DNA of 64,000 nt from Rhizoclosmatium globosum (taxonomy: Eukaryota > Chytridiomycota > Chytridiomycetes > Chytridiales > Chytriomycetaceae): NCBI GenBank assembly GCA_002104985.1, contig MCGO01000002.1:372001-436000 (forward strand), read 5' to 3'. How positions within the stretch are numbered: the stretch's first letter is position 1; each line of letters starts with the position of its first letter. A program made the position numbers and the translations under genes. Positions 25,758-37,350 of this stretch are shown here, piece by piece. The notes under the pieces were generated by a model. It saw only the letters and a program-made list of their open reading frames with translations. It did not search any database and was not told where the DNA came from.

Positions 25758-27162
25758 ATGGGCAACGTGAGTCGTTCTTCTTCACCCACAGCCTATCATA
25801 CTGTAAATGAGGATACGACAGAGTTGATGGATCGCTATGGCTTCGTGGCTAGTAAACTCTCAGAGCACTTCTAATCTGTTGCTTTAGTACTCAGTCATTA
25901 AGAAGGTCGAAGATGGTACAAACCCACCACCCTATCCATAAAAAGCGCCATAGCTGCTAATCGCCGATTTGTTAATCATGCAGCCCACGAAGATGGAATC
26001 TGGTCTGTAACTTGGACTCACCGAACAAACAAAATCATCACTGGATCTGTCGATGATACCGTCAAAATCTGGTCAGTCTGATGAAAGCATTGGGCTGAAA
26101 ACCGTCTACTATATGCCTTGCTGACAATCTCGCACAGGGACTCTGATGATTTGAACCAGCTTCATACTCTAACCGGGCATCAACTTGGTGTCGTCTCCGT
26201 TGATTCTTCTCATTCTGGACAACGTAAATAGCGCTGATTTATCAACCATGGATCGACGTTCACCTTTTTGTTCTTCAGATGCGGTCTCAACCTCATTGGA
26301 CAGCCAAATTCGGATTTGGGATGTCGCTGGAGGAAACTTGTTGAAGATAATTGATGCTGGACCAGGTTCGCTTTATATTTGGTGATTGCGATGGAGGCTC
26401 AACAGCTTATACAGTGGAGGCTTGGACTACGCGTTTCACCCCCGACGGACGTCAAATTGCTGCAGGAACTCATGCTGGATTGATTAATTTATGGACTGTC
26501 GAAAGCGGCTCCAAAGAGAAGCCGTTGGATACACGTGGAAAATTCGTGATGTCTCTTGCCTACGTAAGTTATTCCTTTTTCGCATTGAGTTAAACAACTC
26601 ATATCAATCACAAAGAGTCCTAATGGTGCCTATCTCGCAAGCGGTGCTGAAAACGGATCTATCCACATCTTTGATGTTGCGACTGGAAAGCTGATTCACT
26701 CCCTGCCTGGTCACTCGATGGCTGTTCGTTCCCTGACTTTCTCTCCTGATTCTGCAACACTGATCACGGCTTCTGACGACAAGCGTATTAACCTCTATGA
26801 TGTGTAAGACTTCATGAAAGAAATCTTGACCCAATCCTAATGATAATGAAATTAGGCATCATGCAAGTTGCCTTGCGACTCTTGCTGGTCACCAATCATG
26901 GGTCTTGTCTGTAGCATTCAGTCCAAATGCATTGCATTTCGCGTCAAGGTAAGATAATGTGTCAATACTCGAACCGCATTCAAACTTCCCCTTTTCCAGC
27001 TCTTCTGACCGCAAAGTTAAAGTTTGGGACATTAACCAACGTCAATGTGTCCATACGTTTGAAGATCATACTGACCAAGTCTGGGGTTTGGCTTATAATG
27101 ACGACGGATCGCGTTTGGTTAGTGTTGGTGATGATCGTTCGCTTGTATTGTACTCTGTCTAA
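25758..27162 (+). CDS. SKI8: SKI8/WDR61 seven-WD40 protein
   Basis: WD40 subunit of the Ski complex (cytoplasmic 3'-5' mRNA decay); in many fungi and animals also part of PAF1C. Exons are 25758-25766, 25888-25915, 25984-26071, 26138-26223, 26279-26365, 26415-26573, 26616-26803, 26856-26948 and 27000-27162, all in frame. The start MGN is spliced to [18 protein letters not shown]. Orthologue-specific text includes [87 protein letters not shown] and [11 protein letters not shown]. The WD repeats cover the whole protein (about 300 residues), as in human WDR61. Intron density is high for this window. Confidence 0.95.
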
Positions 27163-27274
27163 GGGAATTCAATAATAAAAAGAAATTATTCTTGTATTTG
27201 TTACTAAAATATAAGATGCTAAATATAATATGATACGACCACTCACTATAAGTATATATGTTAGTGAAAAACAA

Positions 27275-29912
27275 TCAGTACAAAAAAGTAAGCACCTTTG
27301 CAATCAAGTGACCAACGGAAATAATCTTATCACTCTTGACGAAAATACCGTGGTTCTCTTCACAACTGAAATATCTCTTTCCTCGTACATACCGTCATGT
27401 TTACCCACTATTTTGAATATAAGAGCAAGAAACTATGAAAATCAATACTCACATGGTAAGTGCAGCTTGATACCACACCACAAACCAGAGCCCGGATAGG
27501 CATCAAATATACCCACATATTTCACGATTCCTAGTTTTAAGAGTCAATATACGCCTTTGACACTCATCCATCTCTCACCTAGTACCCTAATTCCATCAAT
27601 CACAACACAGACTCGATCTCCAACTTTTGGCTCTTCCTGATTTGAATTCGAAATAGGAGGTAATTCTTCTTTTTTGGCTTCTTTCGCCTTCGGGGACTTT
27701 GGTGCGGCAGGCGTAGTTGGTTTCAGCTTTTTCACTTGTGAGGCAGTTGACTTGGCAGATGGTCCACGAGCTATAATAGCCAATTAACTCGTTAGTTAAC
27801 GAAACGTTGTATATACAAAAAACAGTACCAGAAATATGAGATGACAAGTCTGGACCTGATCCCCACCACCATCGGTTTCCACTATCCAGATGGTTTCCAG
27901 TTGGTGGTGGAGGATTCAAAGCAAAGTAATCTGAAGCTTTTTGAGGAAGGTTTCCAATAATTCCAGGTTGTGGGTTTCTCGACGTTGTGCTGAATGGAGT
28001 TCGGGGCAAGTATGGGAAGTATCTTGCTTCGACAAGTGGATCTGACGTGGAGTTTCTCTGAAACTTGAGTCGTCTAATCTCCCTCCTCAATTTAGCAACA
28101 AGAATTTGGTATGCCTGATAAAGAGTTTAGAGGATATACTCAGTTGATAAAGATATGTCATACCTTTTTCTGTCGGTCCAAGCAAATGCGTGTGTTCTTG
28201 TACAATGCGTCAGTTCCCTTGTTCTTGGATAAGTCAAGTATGTTCATCAAGTCATGCTCTTTGTCTTTCAACCCAACAATCTTGTCATCGCGAATTCCAA
28301 TTTCTTTCTTTAACAAAGCAATTTCGGTTCGCAATGTACTGATCAGAGAAATATAATCAACGTCTTTGAGAGTTCATGAATTACGTCCTCCTATTCACGG
28401 AATCAGTATTGAATAGTAATGAGCATTTACAGCATACCTTCAATTTTTTCCCTCCAGAGCTTGGACCAGGCTTCTGATTAGCTGATTTCACCTCAACTAC
28501 ATGCTTATGTTCTTCTGATGGCTCATCAAATGCATGTTCCTCCTCTTCATTGACAACAGCTTCAACAGCTGCCGCATGGCTTTCTGCATACTCGTCATCT
28601 GTGGCAACGGCATCGCCATGTTCATCTGAATCTTGCAGTGGTTCAGTGTCAGCTCCGAAGTATTCGTCAAACTCTTTCTTCTCGCAGTTTCAGTGTCCAT
28701 ACGATTCCTTGGTGAACCAACATACGACGCCTGCTTGCTACCGCCTTTAGAGTTTGCAACTCTTGGTGAAGCGAGATTCTTTGGTGATGCAAATTGGTTT
28801 GGAGTGGTTGCAAACGCGGAGGCCTGTTTGCTGCCACCTTTCACCTTTGGAGACCCCAATTCTGAGGCTTGTTTACTGCCTCCTTGTGATAGAGCGTTCT
28901 TTGGTGAAGCGAGAAGCTGTTTTGGTGAACCAATTTCAGAGAGTTGCTTGCTGCCCCCTTGAGAAAGCGCGTTTTTGGGCGAAGCAAGTTGCTGCTTTGG
29001 AGATCCTACATCGGAGACTTGCTTGCTTGCGCCTTGTGAAAGTGCATTTTTAGGAGACGTCAATTGTTGCTTGGGAGAGCCAATAGCAGAAGGTGCTTTA
29101 CTTCCAGCACCAGACTGTGCAGAAGTGAGTTGGGAAAGTGAAGCAGCTTTGCTTGCTGCTTTGTTATCAGCAAGCGCATGTTGAGCCATATTAAATTGCG
29201 AGCCTTTGGCACTAGAAGATTCAAGAATGTTGGACCGAGATCCCAATTGCGATACTGGTTTAGAACCATGACGTGATGCAGGCTTCGATGAAACACCATG
29301 ATCGATTGGTACATCGCTTGCAATATTGGAACGAGATGCAGCCTTAGAAGCAGGTTTAGAGCCCTCGCGAGAAGCGGGCTTAGACACCGCGCGTGATTCA
29401 GTTGGTACATTATCAGCATCAGCTAATGGAGAGCTTTCAGATTTTCCAGACGCGAGATTCGCCCGGGATCCACTTTGAGATGCTGGTTTTGATGAATTGT
29501 GCGATTTAGGATTTTCTTCGGGAGCACTGGTACAAGAAGTCTTAGAATGGATGGTTGGGAGACAAAGAAGTTGGAAAGTTACTCACGAGTCCGAAACCCC
29601 TTCCAAAACATCATGTTCACTTGAACTCTTCACTGCCAAATCGACTAAACTCTCATGTTTACTAGCGTGTGCGGATACAGAAGCAGTACCGGCCGTTTGT
29701 TCTTCGTCACCAGTAGGGTTTTCGGTTGCAACAGGTTCATCGAGTCCATCCTCTCCAGGATTCATGACGATAACATTCTTCAATGATTTGGCTTGTGATC
29801 CAGCAGAAGCCGCTTTTGAGGCAGGTTTAGAGGATTCAATGGTAGTAGCTTCAACGAGTGTGTGGTGAGAAGCTCTGACAGACTGAGCAAGCACCTCTTC
29901 TTGATCTTCCAT
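27275..29912 (-). CDS. Repeat-rich coiled-coil protein with C-terminal CAP-Gly domain
   Basis: ATG 29912 (MEDQEEVLAQSVRA) starts the supported reading, but coding-like text upstream to about 29995 suggests another 5' exon. The exon ending at 29587 joins 29526. The N-half has degenerate SKPASR / GSK repeats, then five copies of a roughly 21-residue unit of the type GSPKQQLASPKNALSQ (about 28880-29100). An acidic segment follows, then a coiled coil (LLKKEIGIRDDKIVGLKDKE, LRREIRRLKFQRN). The CAP-Gly end reads VGDRVCVVIDG, YPGSGLWCGIKL, GKHDGMYE, RYFSCEENHGIF. CAP-Gly domains bind EEY/F tails of tubulin or EB proteins, so a microtubule role is likely. A base seems missing near 28690, 28365 and 27385. 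Confidence 0.78.
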
Positions 29913-30108
29913 AATATCTGAGTCAGGGTAAGGAGACGGAAGTTTCAGATACGGCGGATTTTGCAGAAAGGTTTTGACTGTTCGAGAGTTATCCTATTTT
30001 TGGAAGTTTGGAAGAAGAAATTACTTCTAGAATCATCACCAAAATTTAATATCAAATTAAGAAGAGAATCCAAAAGCAAAGTATCATCTCTAGTACAAAA
30101 ATAGAGCA

Positions 30109-31861
30109 TTAGAGCTCATTTACACCACTATCTCCAGACGCCAAGTACACTAGCAGCCACAAAGCAAACAAAACAAGCAAAACAATAATGATTATAGAGA
30201 GTGGGGACGAACCGGCTATATCTTTAAATTAGCGGTGAATTAATAACGTGAAATAAAGTACCTGGGCCAAGAGGAACCGCAATGACATTGCAAGTTCCAT
30301 CTGCGGATCCAGAAACAAGAGTAAGACCAGTTGGACTGAATGACAAAGAAGTGATGGGGAAGTTGTGTGCATTCGGCACCTTCAAGAGTGACTGACAGCA
30401 AAGGTATTAGAAAAACTGTGTGCGATACACTGATTTTTAGGAATACCTGCAGTCCCTTGGCACTCAGAATATTAACACTTGAGTCTGCAGCTCCAAAAGT
30501 CAACAATTCACCGTCATAACTATTTGGTTGCGAGTTAGTACGATGGTAGGACAAATCAATTCGAATACCTAATGTTAAACGCTGTAATTGGCTTGACGGC
30601 CACCAACTTGCTTCGTTCCATGGCCCATTTATCCGTCTTCCACTTGCAAATGTAGGATTGTTTTCGTGATTTTGCATTGACGGCCATAAATAGATAACCT
30701 TCACTGGAGCCAGATCCGAATCTAATCAATTGTGTAAGTTCTGTGCGAAGTATAGGTTGGTTGAGAATCTTACCTCGCACTGCGGAATTCGGCAGCATCA
30801 GCACTTTGGGTTACAACTGGCTTATCAATTGACCAGACAGTTTTCCCCTTTGCCAGACTAATAACAACGCACTTCTTTGATGTCAAAGCAACAAACTATA
30901 GATATTAACCATTGGTTACAATTGACCCAAGTGCAATGCATAAATGAATATACCATAGTTGAAGCAGAGTCGAAATTAGCATCAGCTATTTCTCCTTCCA
31001 TGTCTAGCGCTGGAATTACGTTATGGCATTCGGGCCAAGACCAAACGCTCAACTAAGCCGACCACTATCAAAAGACTGAAATTGAACTATCAAAAAATGT
31101 TACCTTCCCGTCAGTTCCACCCGTCAGAAGATATTTTCCATCAGGACTGAATCGAGCCACTTTTTGGAACGAATCTTTGAGTCCATCAACCGTTGAAATT
31201 GATGTTTGATAGAGGAGACTAGTGACAGTGATCAATAATGTTTCCACACATATTCGGCATTTGTTGACATACGTTTCATCCTTGAGGGTAAATATACGGC
31301 AGTTTTCGTTGGATCCTTGTTTGATGCGATCTTGCGACTGGTTTGCCCCAACAACAATAGTCTTTTCCTGTATAGACATTGGTACAAATTCAATGAGGAT
31401 GGACGGACAAATTTAGGGTCAAGTGAGTCCATTTGTTGAGTAACATGTTGCCACGTCACATCCGAAACATTGGCCCGGACTCATTGACAATAAAGGCACA
31501 TATGAGCCGAATTCAATTCATTTGAACAGCATAGATTGAGGCAGTATCGATCGCGAGTATGTACCTTTGGGTGAACACAGATACTCTGGACTGAATCCTC
31601 GTCTGATCCAAATTCATGCTTTGCGACAGGCTCGAGAGACAAAGTATACTCATTTACAGTGTACATAGCCTAAGAGTAGACTGGTGAGGATGGACAGCCA
31701 GCGGGTAACAGCACCCTTACCACTGTGTTCTTGACACCAGACCGCGACGCCCCACCGCCTCCACCAACAAAGACCTTTGCCTTCTTTGGTGCGAATGCAA
31801 GGGCAAAGACAGGAAATCCAATAGTGACCGACTGTTTTCCGTCCTTTGGCCTACTACTCAT
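30109..31861 (-). CDS. SEC12: SEC12/PREB-type SAR1 guanine nucleotide exchange factor
   Basis: ER membrane protein that loads SAR1 with GTP to start COPII vesicle budding. Exons are 31861-31721, 31669-31565, 31367-31273, 31218-31104, 31052-30954, 30895-30774, 30721-30569, 30519-30447, 30391-30262 and 30215-30109, all in frame. The N-terminus has the SEC12 signature AKVFVGGGGGASRSGVKNTV (the potassium-binding loop that catalyses exchange). Seven-bladed WD40 text follows (FSPDGKYLLTGGTDGKV, SLSFSPTGLTLVSGSADG). A C-terminal membrane helix IIIIVLLVLFALWLLVYLA and a very short lumenal tail close the protein: a cytosolic propeller with a tail anchor. It is divergent from WDR20 with only 40 bases between the two ATGs. 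Confidence 0.95.
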
Positions 31862-31901
31862 TTTTAATTTTAACTTTCTTAAAAACCAATTAAATAGTTG
31901 A
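31862..31901. promoter_or_regulatory. Very short bidirectional promoter/5' region, SEC12 and WDR20
   Basis: Only 40 AT-rich bases separate the SEC12 ATG (31861) from the WDR20 ATG (31902). Either the transcripts overlap at their 5' ends or both UTRs are extremely short. Promoter elements must lie here or inside the coding exons. Confidence 0.6.
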
Positions 31902-34219
31902 ATGGAGAGAGAACGAGGAAGCGCGTCGGCGTCCACCTTCTCGCTGGCCCAGGCCGATGCAACGCGCTTCGAAACCCTCGAGGGAACGTACGAGCTGCGC
32001 GGCTCGGCCTCGTACGCATTTCCGCACAACCAACTCATTCGTGAGGCGCTTTCTTGCTTGCTTGATTGATTGAACCGAACCGCTGTACTCACAGACCCGC
32101 TCTCACCCACTCCACAGGCACCTCCGTCTCATTCATGACTGTGCGCTCGCTGGCGGCCGACCCTCTGCGCGTGCCCATGCCAGATAACAACACACCCCTC
32201 TCTGCTAAAAACAGAGGCGCTTCCTCGCCTACCCTGCAGCAAATGTTTATACCCTCAAAGATTGGTTCGGCTGGAAGTAGCGCTCAAAACTCATCCACGG
32301 CTCTGGCGAATGCACCCCCTACTGGGATAACCTTCGCAGACACAGCGATTGGCGACGGCTCCACAGATGGGAATTCTGGTTCGTGATCCCGTAAATTGAT
32401 GATAGAACAATCTTGCCAGGAAAGCAACGATGGTTGAGAAGAGCGTTGGGATGTATGTTTGTGGAGTTGTAGTGTGTTGCCAGTGTTGGATGGTATTCCT
32501 GAAGGAAGCTGTAAACTGGGCGTTCTATAGTCAGGCAAATTGACGATTAGATGCGCATGATGTTGATACGAAGGGATCATTGAAAACTGGAAGCTCCCTC
32601 AATCAATTTACTCCTGATCGACATGTCATCTTACAAACTGCTGAACTTATTCATGCAGGAGAGAAAGAAAAGTTCTTTGGAAAGATGCGACGGAAAACTT
32701 CATTCTATATTCCAAACTCAAATACCAAAGCAAATACGTCCACATTCGTCAACAAAATCGTTACTTACGATAACCTGGCTCTATTTTTGGTAACAAATTT
32801 TGTTACTCTAGCTGCTTATAGACTTCTAATTTACTATTCAAGACATCGCGGGGACCAGAAGCGCACTATTTTTTCATTAACATAGGCCGTCAGTTTCTAT
32901 GGGCAGATTACACACTAGAAACAAAAGTTTGCGAATTATGAGATGCATAATCGTTTCTAAATGATAGTGTTAAGCCGGCTTTGTCCTGTCTCCAGCTGAA
33001 GGAAGCATTTGTAACGTGTCACGACGTCAATCCCCTGACTCGAGAGAACATGGACACTGTATTGGGTAGGAACCAGCCTCAAATATTGTCAATTGCTTAA
33101 CTCATATCATTCAAGGCTTTAATACTGGAGATATCATGATCTATTCACCCATTTCCGGCAAATATGATAGGAAAAACAAGCAGGTGCTCTAGATTTTTGC
33201 AAAATCATACGTTTTTCTAATATGACTGCTATAAGTTTGTCATTAGCAAGTCTGCTGTTACTTGTATCAAATGGATGCCAGGATCTGAAAGCCTTTTTAT
33301 GGTGGGATTTGCAGATGGAGCTGTCATGATTCTGGACAAAGATCGTGAAGACTCGTCAACAGTTGTGCCACTATCGTCAGACGAGAGGTACATCTTGAGT
33401 TCTGAGATGATATAGCTGATATGCCTCAATAGTTCTGGATTCCCCATCTACAAGCCTCCTAAAGGCGCCCATAAACATAATCCCATCTCTCAATGGCAAC
33501 TTTCAAAGCGACCCATTACTTCCATTCAATTCAGCCCTGACAGCGTCCATGTCGCCATTACATCATCAGATGGCTGCCTTCGCATTCTGGATCATACAAC
33601 AGAACGACTTCTTGATACGTGTAGCAGTTACTTTGGTGGCTTGATCTGCTGTGCCTGGTCACCTGACGGGAAATATGTTGTCACTGGAGGAGAGGATGAT
33701 TTGGTCACAATCTGGGCATTTGGTGGACGAATTGTGGCAAGGTGCCAAGGTCACTCTTCTTGGGTTACAAGCGTCGCATTTGATCCTTATAATTGTACGG
33801 AGCGGAGTTATCGCTTTGCAAGTGTTTCGGATGATACCAGGATTTGTATGTGGGACTTTTCTGCAAGTAGTTTGCATAAACCACGGGTTCGTGTTTGCGA
33901 TCATTATACTCGTGTGTGTTGCTTATTATTTCTAGGTACGGAAATCACGATATGTAGATTCAGACAAAGTAGCAACGAATAATGTGCATCCAGTACTTTC
34001 CAAGAAGCAAGTCGCCATCTTGGAACCGTTTATGGTTTGTTTTCGAAGTAAACCCAAATGTATTGTCTAACTTATTTTGAATAGACGCAAAGCATTCATA
34101 CCGAGCCCCTTCACTTTATCGCGTTTCGAGAAGATTCTGTGGTAACAGCAGATCGGATAGGCGTTGTGAAATTCTGGAGCCGGCCGAAAGTTGATATTCT
34201 TGAAGATGGGGACATGTGA
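31902..34219 (+). CDS. WDR20/CreC-type WD40 protein
   Basis: Cofactor that activates deubiquitinases of the USP12/USP46 (fungal CreB) group. The N-terminus FETLEGTYELRGSASY is spliced (donor 32040, acceptor 32117) to TSVSFMTVRSLA. Then come HVILQTAELIHAG, FINIGRQFLWADYTLE, KEAFVTCHDVNPLTRENM, SAVTCIKWMPGSESLFMVGFADGAVMI and SQWQLSKRPITSIQFSPDS. The hallmark SYFGGLICCAWSPDGKYVV TGGEDDLVTIWAF follows, then GHSSWVTSVAFDPY, YRFASVSDDTRICMWDF and a last blade VVKFWSRP. The exon map is uncertain between 32373 and 33060, with one missing base likely near 32875. The final part (33430-34219) is clear. The fungal homologue CreC acts in carbon catabolite control. Confidence 0.88.
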
Positions 34220-34266
34220 CTTGGCAAATAAACGATGAAGCATTATGATAAACTAGATGGATTTAT

Positions 34267-34784
34267 TTATCCCGTCAACACAAATACATGAGCATGATGA
34301 ATCTCTGGCACTGTCTTCCTAGCAGGCTCATTCACAAACCAGATGCGTTCACGGTTTCCAAATCGATCCGCCAAATACGTTCCACGTCAACAGCAGGCAA
34401 CTCATTCTCCCCAACACTCCACAACACAAAATGCTCAATCCCACTCTCCGTCGCATACGGAAACCGATTCGGAATCAACGACCAAGGCTCCACAGCACCT
34501 TGGTCCATCGCTTCCTTCAGCGAAACAGCTCGAATCAGTCCATCCTCTCCAACATAGCTCGGGAACCGAAGCTCATCGACTTTGACGCAGTCAGAGGTGG
34601 ATGCAAAGCGAGAGACGTGTGTTTTGAAGTAGGTTTGGTACTTTTGTGTGATTTCAGGGGTTCGTGAGAAGCGGTCCATCGTGCGTGTTGCGACAATGTC
34701 GAGAATATCGGACCAGCTCACGAGGCCCTTGAAGGGTACCATTACTGGCGCTGGCACATTTGTCATGATGGCGGCAGTATCCAT
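34267..34784 (-). CDS. DUF3605 family protein, copy 1
   Basis: About 172 residues from ATG 34784 (MDTAAIMTNVPAPVM). DUF3605 landmarks are SWSDILDIVATRTMDRFSR, YQTYFKTHVSRF, DCVKVDELRFPSYVGEDGL, NRFPYATESGIEHFVLWS and the end TVPEIHHAHVFV. A single base appears missing near 34345, after which the C-terminal conserved block is in frame. The family (some members are called N-acetylglucosamine-induced protein) is fungal and has no firm biochemical role. Its start codon is one base after the stop codon of the upstream DUF3605 gene on the same strand. Confidence 0.8.
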
Positions 34785-34785
34785 C

Positions 34786-35367
34786 TTATTTTGACATGAG
34801 TTTATTCTGATCCAAAAATTGTTTTTTCGCATATTCAATAATATGCGTAACTTTCTTGGATACAAATAGCGTGTCAATAGTAGTTGTTTTAGTGGTAGTA
34901 GTCGTTGTCTTAACCCACGGAGCGTTCGCAACAAAGACATGAGCGTGTTGCAAATCGGGTACGGTTTGAAACTGAGGCTCATTGATATAACACAACCGCT
35001 GCTTGCCCGCAAAACGTGTTTCCAAGTAGTTTTCGACCTCGATCGGATCCATAGCATCACTGCCAAGACTCCAAAGAACGTAATGCACAATCCCTTCTGC
35101 AGTGGCGTATGGGAAGCGGTTTAAACACAAAGTCCACTTCTCAATTTGTTGACCACGTTGGATTTCGTGGACAGGCACAGCTCTGATCAGTCCGTTTTCT
35201 CCGATAACACTTGGGAAGTGTAATTCGTCGACTTTGATACAATCTGCTGTGCTTGCGTACTTTGAGACATGGGATTTAAAATGTTCCTTGTACGATTGCT
35301 GGACCTCAGGGGTTCGGTAAAATTCTCCATCGCTGGCTCCTGAGAGAATGAGAGCGATCTCTGACAT
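34786..35367 (-). CDS. DUF3605 family protein, copy 2
   Basis: An intact 193-residue open frame from ATG 35367 (MSEIALILSGASDGE) to TAA 34788-34786. It shows FYRTPEVQQSYKEHFKSHVSKY, DCIKVDELHFPSVIGENGL, NRFPYATAEGIVHYVLWS, YINEPQFQTVPDLQHAHVFV and a Lys/Thr-rich C-terminus that copy 1 lacks. It is clearly paralogous to copy 1 and to the gene at 38961-39590. The sequence around its stop reads TCA AAA TAA G ATG, so copy 1 starts immediately after it. It is divergent from the P450, with 74 bases between ATGs. Confidence 0.85.
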   Translation of the reverse strand: MSEIALILSGASDGEFYRTPEVQQSYKEHFKSHVSKYASTADCIKVDELHFPSVIGENGLIRAVPVHEIQRGQQIEKWTLCLNRFPYATAEGIVHYVLWSLGSDAMDPIEVENYLETRFAGKQRLCYINEPQFQTVPDLQHAHVFVANAPWVKTTTTTTKTTTIDTLFVSKKVTHIIEYAKKQFLDQNKLMSK

Positions 35368-35441
35368 AGTGGGAGGGTGAATTGGGTGTGATTGCAGCCA
35401 TAGCGGACTTTTGCAAGAAATTTCAACACTCAATTGAATTG

Positions 35442-37176
35442 ATGTTCATTGCCATCATCGTCTCCCTTGTCATAATCTTGGTCTGCGCGATCATTCTCCG
35501 AACGACTCCACGTCGTAAACCAAATGGTAAGTCCTTTGCATACGAAAAACGCGCCTCATTCCTTTGCCCTGATCAGGCCCACCTTTGGCATCAAATTGTT
35601 TGCCAATCATCGGCCATCTGCTCGCTCACATCAATCCGAAAGGACAGATAGGTCTATCGCCAATCTTGTTTGAAGGTCAGAACAATGAGAATGTTGTGGT
35701 GACAACCATGTTTGGTCATGATGCAATGTATGTCACTCGTGGCCCTGAAAACGTACGAGCCATCTTGGGATCCAGTCAACTCAAGCTACGAGTAAGCTCA
35801 AACAATAACTCGGATGCAGTTGCTGTATCAAAAAAGTTGGGGACTGCGGATGGTGGCATCTTGCTGAACTCTGATGTGAGTTGAGCAAATAGTCCACATC
35901 CTTTGATTCCTGATACTCACGAACTGTAGGAAACATCCTGGAAACGGCACAGAAAGCTCTTCGTTGAAAATATCGGCCGTCCACGGTTCATCAAAAGTTT
36001 GATTCCGAAATTGAATGAGTATATGGATTCATTGCTTCCCTTTTTGAATGACCTGGCCACAGCCTCAAAACCAATTCTTGTAAACGTTTTGATTGGGTCC
36101 ATTAGTTTGGATATCATCATGGATGTTATTTTCACGGAACAACGCAATGCCGCTGCTCATTTTATTGAAGCCACATTGAACGAAGACCAACCGCAACCGG
36201 ATGAATTGATTGACATGATACACGGAATTATGGCTGCGCAACGATATTTTATGTATACGCCTGCATTCGTTTTCAATCACATTACAACGAAGGAAACTGC
36301 GATTCATGACGCCGCCATTGCCAAGTTTCATTCATTTGTCACACAGGTACGATTTTATATGATCGACTGGCAACATCATTCTGATCTGAATCAAATAGAG
36401 AATGCTGGAAAAGACAGAGTCTGTCAAAAGACCTTCAAGCGGGGACCAACAGACAGATTTGGCCACAGTTTTACTCTTGGATCCATCGCCAGAAATGACT
36501 TTCAAACGTGCAGTATCTGTCATTAAAGAAGCTATATTCGGGGGCCAAGACACTTCAAGCAACATGCTCTCGTTTCTCATTTACGAACTTGCTCGAAACC
36601 CCCATATTGCCGACAACGTTTATTCAGAAGTATTGGAGGTTGTTGGACCACATGGTGCTATTTCCGAGGAGAATATTACGAAACTCAAGTTTGTCGAGGC
36701 TGTAATTTACGAGACTAGCCGAGTTTACAACGTTGCAGCAGGAGTGGTCAGACACGTATCGCAAGATCTTGAGCTCCCAGAATCCGGATATGTTCTTCGA
36801 AAAGGACTGAATGTGATGGTAATGTTAGAACAGGTTCATTCGGATGGGAGGGTGTGGGAGAATCCAAGCAAGTTTGATCCGTCCCGGTTCCTCAATTGTT
36901 CGGCGACGGGTGGTCCCGCAGGATTTGGTTGGAACTTTGCGCCGTTTGGGCATGGAATTCGCAAGTGTCCTGGGTAAATTTATTCCATTTCCTTCAGCCA
37001 TAATGCTAACAGGTTGAATTAGTGAGGCGTTGGCACTCTTGGAAATGAAGATGATAGTTGCATCACTTTGTAGGAGATACAAATTTCACTTGGCCACGAA
37101 TGAGCCTGTCAAAATCAAAGAATCTCTTGTGCGTGAATGTTTAGACTTGCCCATTCTTTTTGAGATCCGCGCTTAG
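35442..37176 (+). CDS. Cytochrome P450, membrane-anchored
   Basis: Haem monooxygenase of unknown substrate. Exons are 35442-35526, 35577-35875, 35930-36346, 36399-36973 and 37023-37176, all in frame, about 510 residues. The N-terminal anchor is MFIAIIVSLVIILVCAIIL followed by TTPRRKPNGPPLA (Pro-rich hinge). ETSWKRHRKLF is helix C (WxxxR). The I-helix is AIFGGQDTSSNML. The K-helix ExxR is YETSR. The PERF-like region is FDPSRF. The haem loop is FAPFGHGIRKCPG, with the Cys ligand. It resembles fungal and animal class E, CYP7/8-like P450s more than bacterial ones (weak inference). It lies among DUF3605 paralogues, a possible accessory cluster. Confidence 0.94.
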
Positions 37177-37350
37177 TCACTTTTATACTACCATTTGAGT
37201 TAGAATTTTATGAAGTTTTATCAAGAGTCTTATATCCATATTTTTTGTATTGTCGTATGCAATTGCTTTGATTTCGTCAACAACTTGCTTACTTTTCCTG
37301 CTGAAAATGATAACGACTGGTTCACGACATAAAGAATCATTGTTGTTTCA

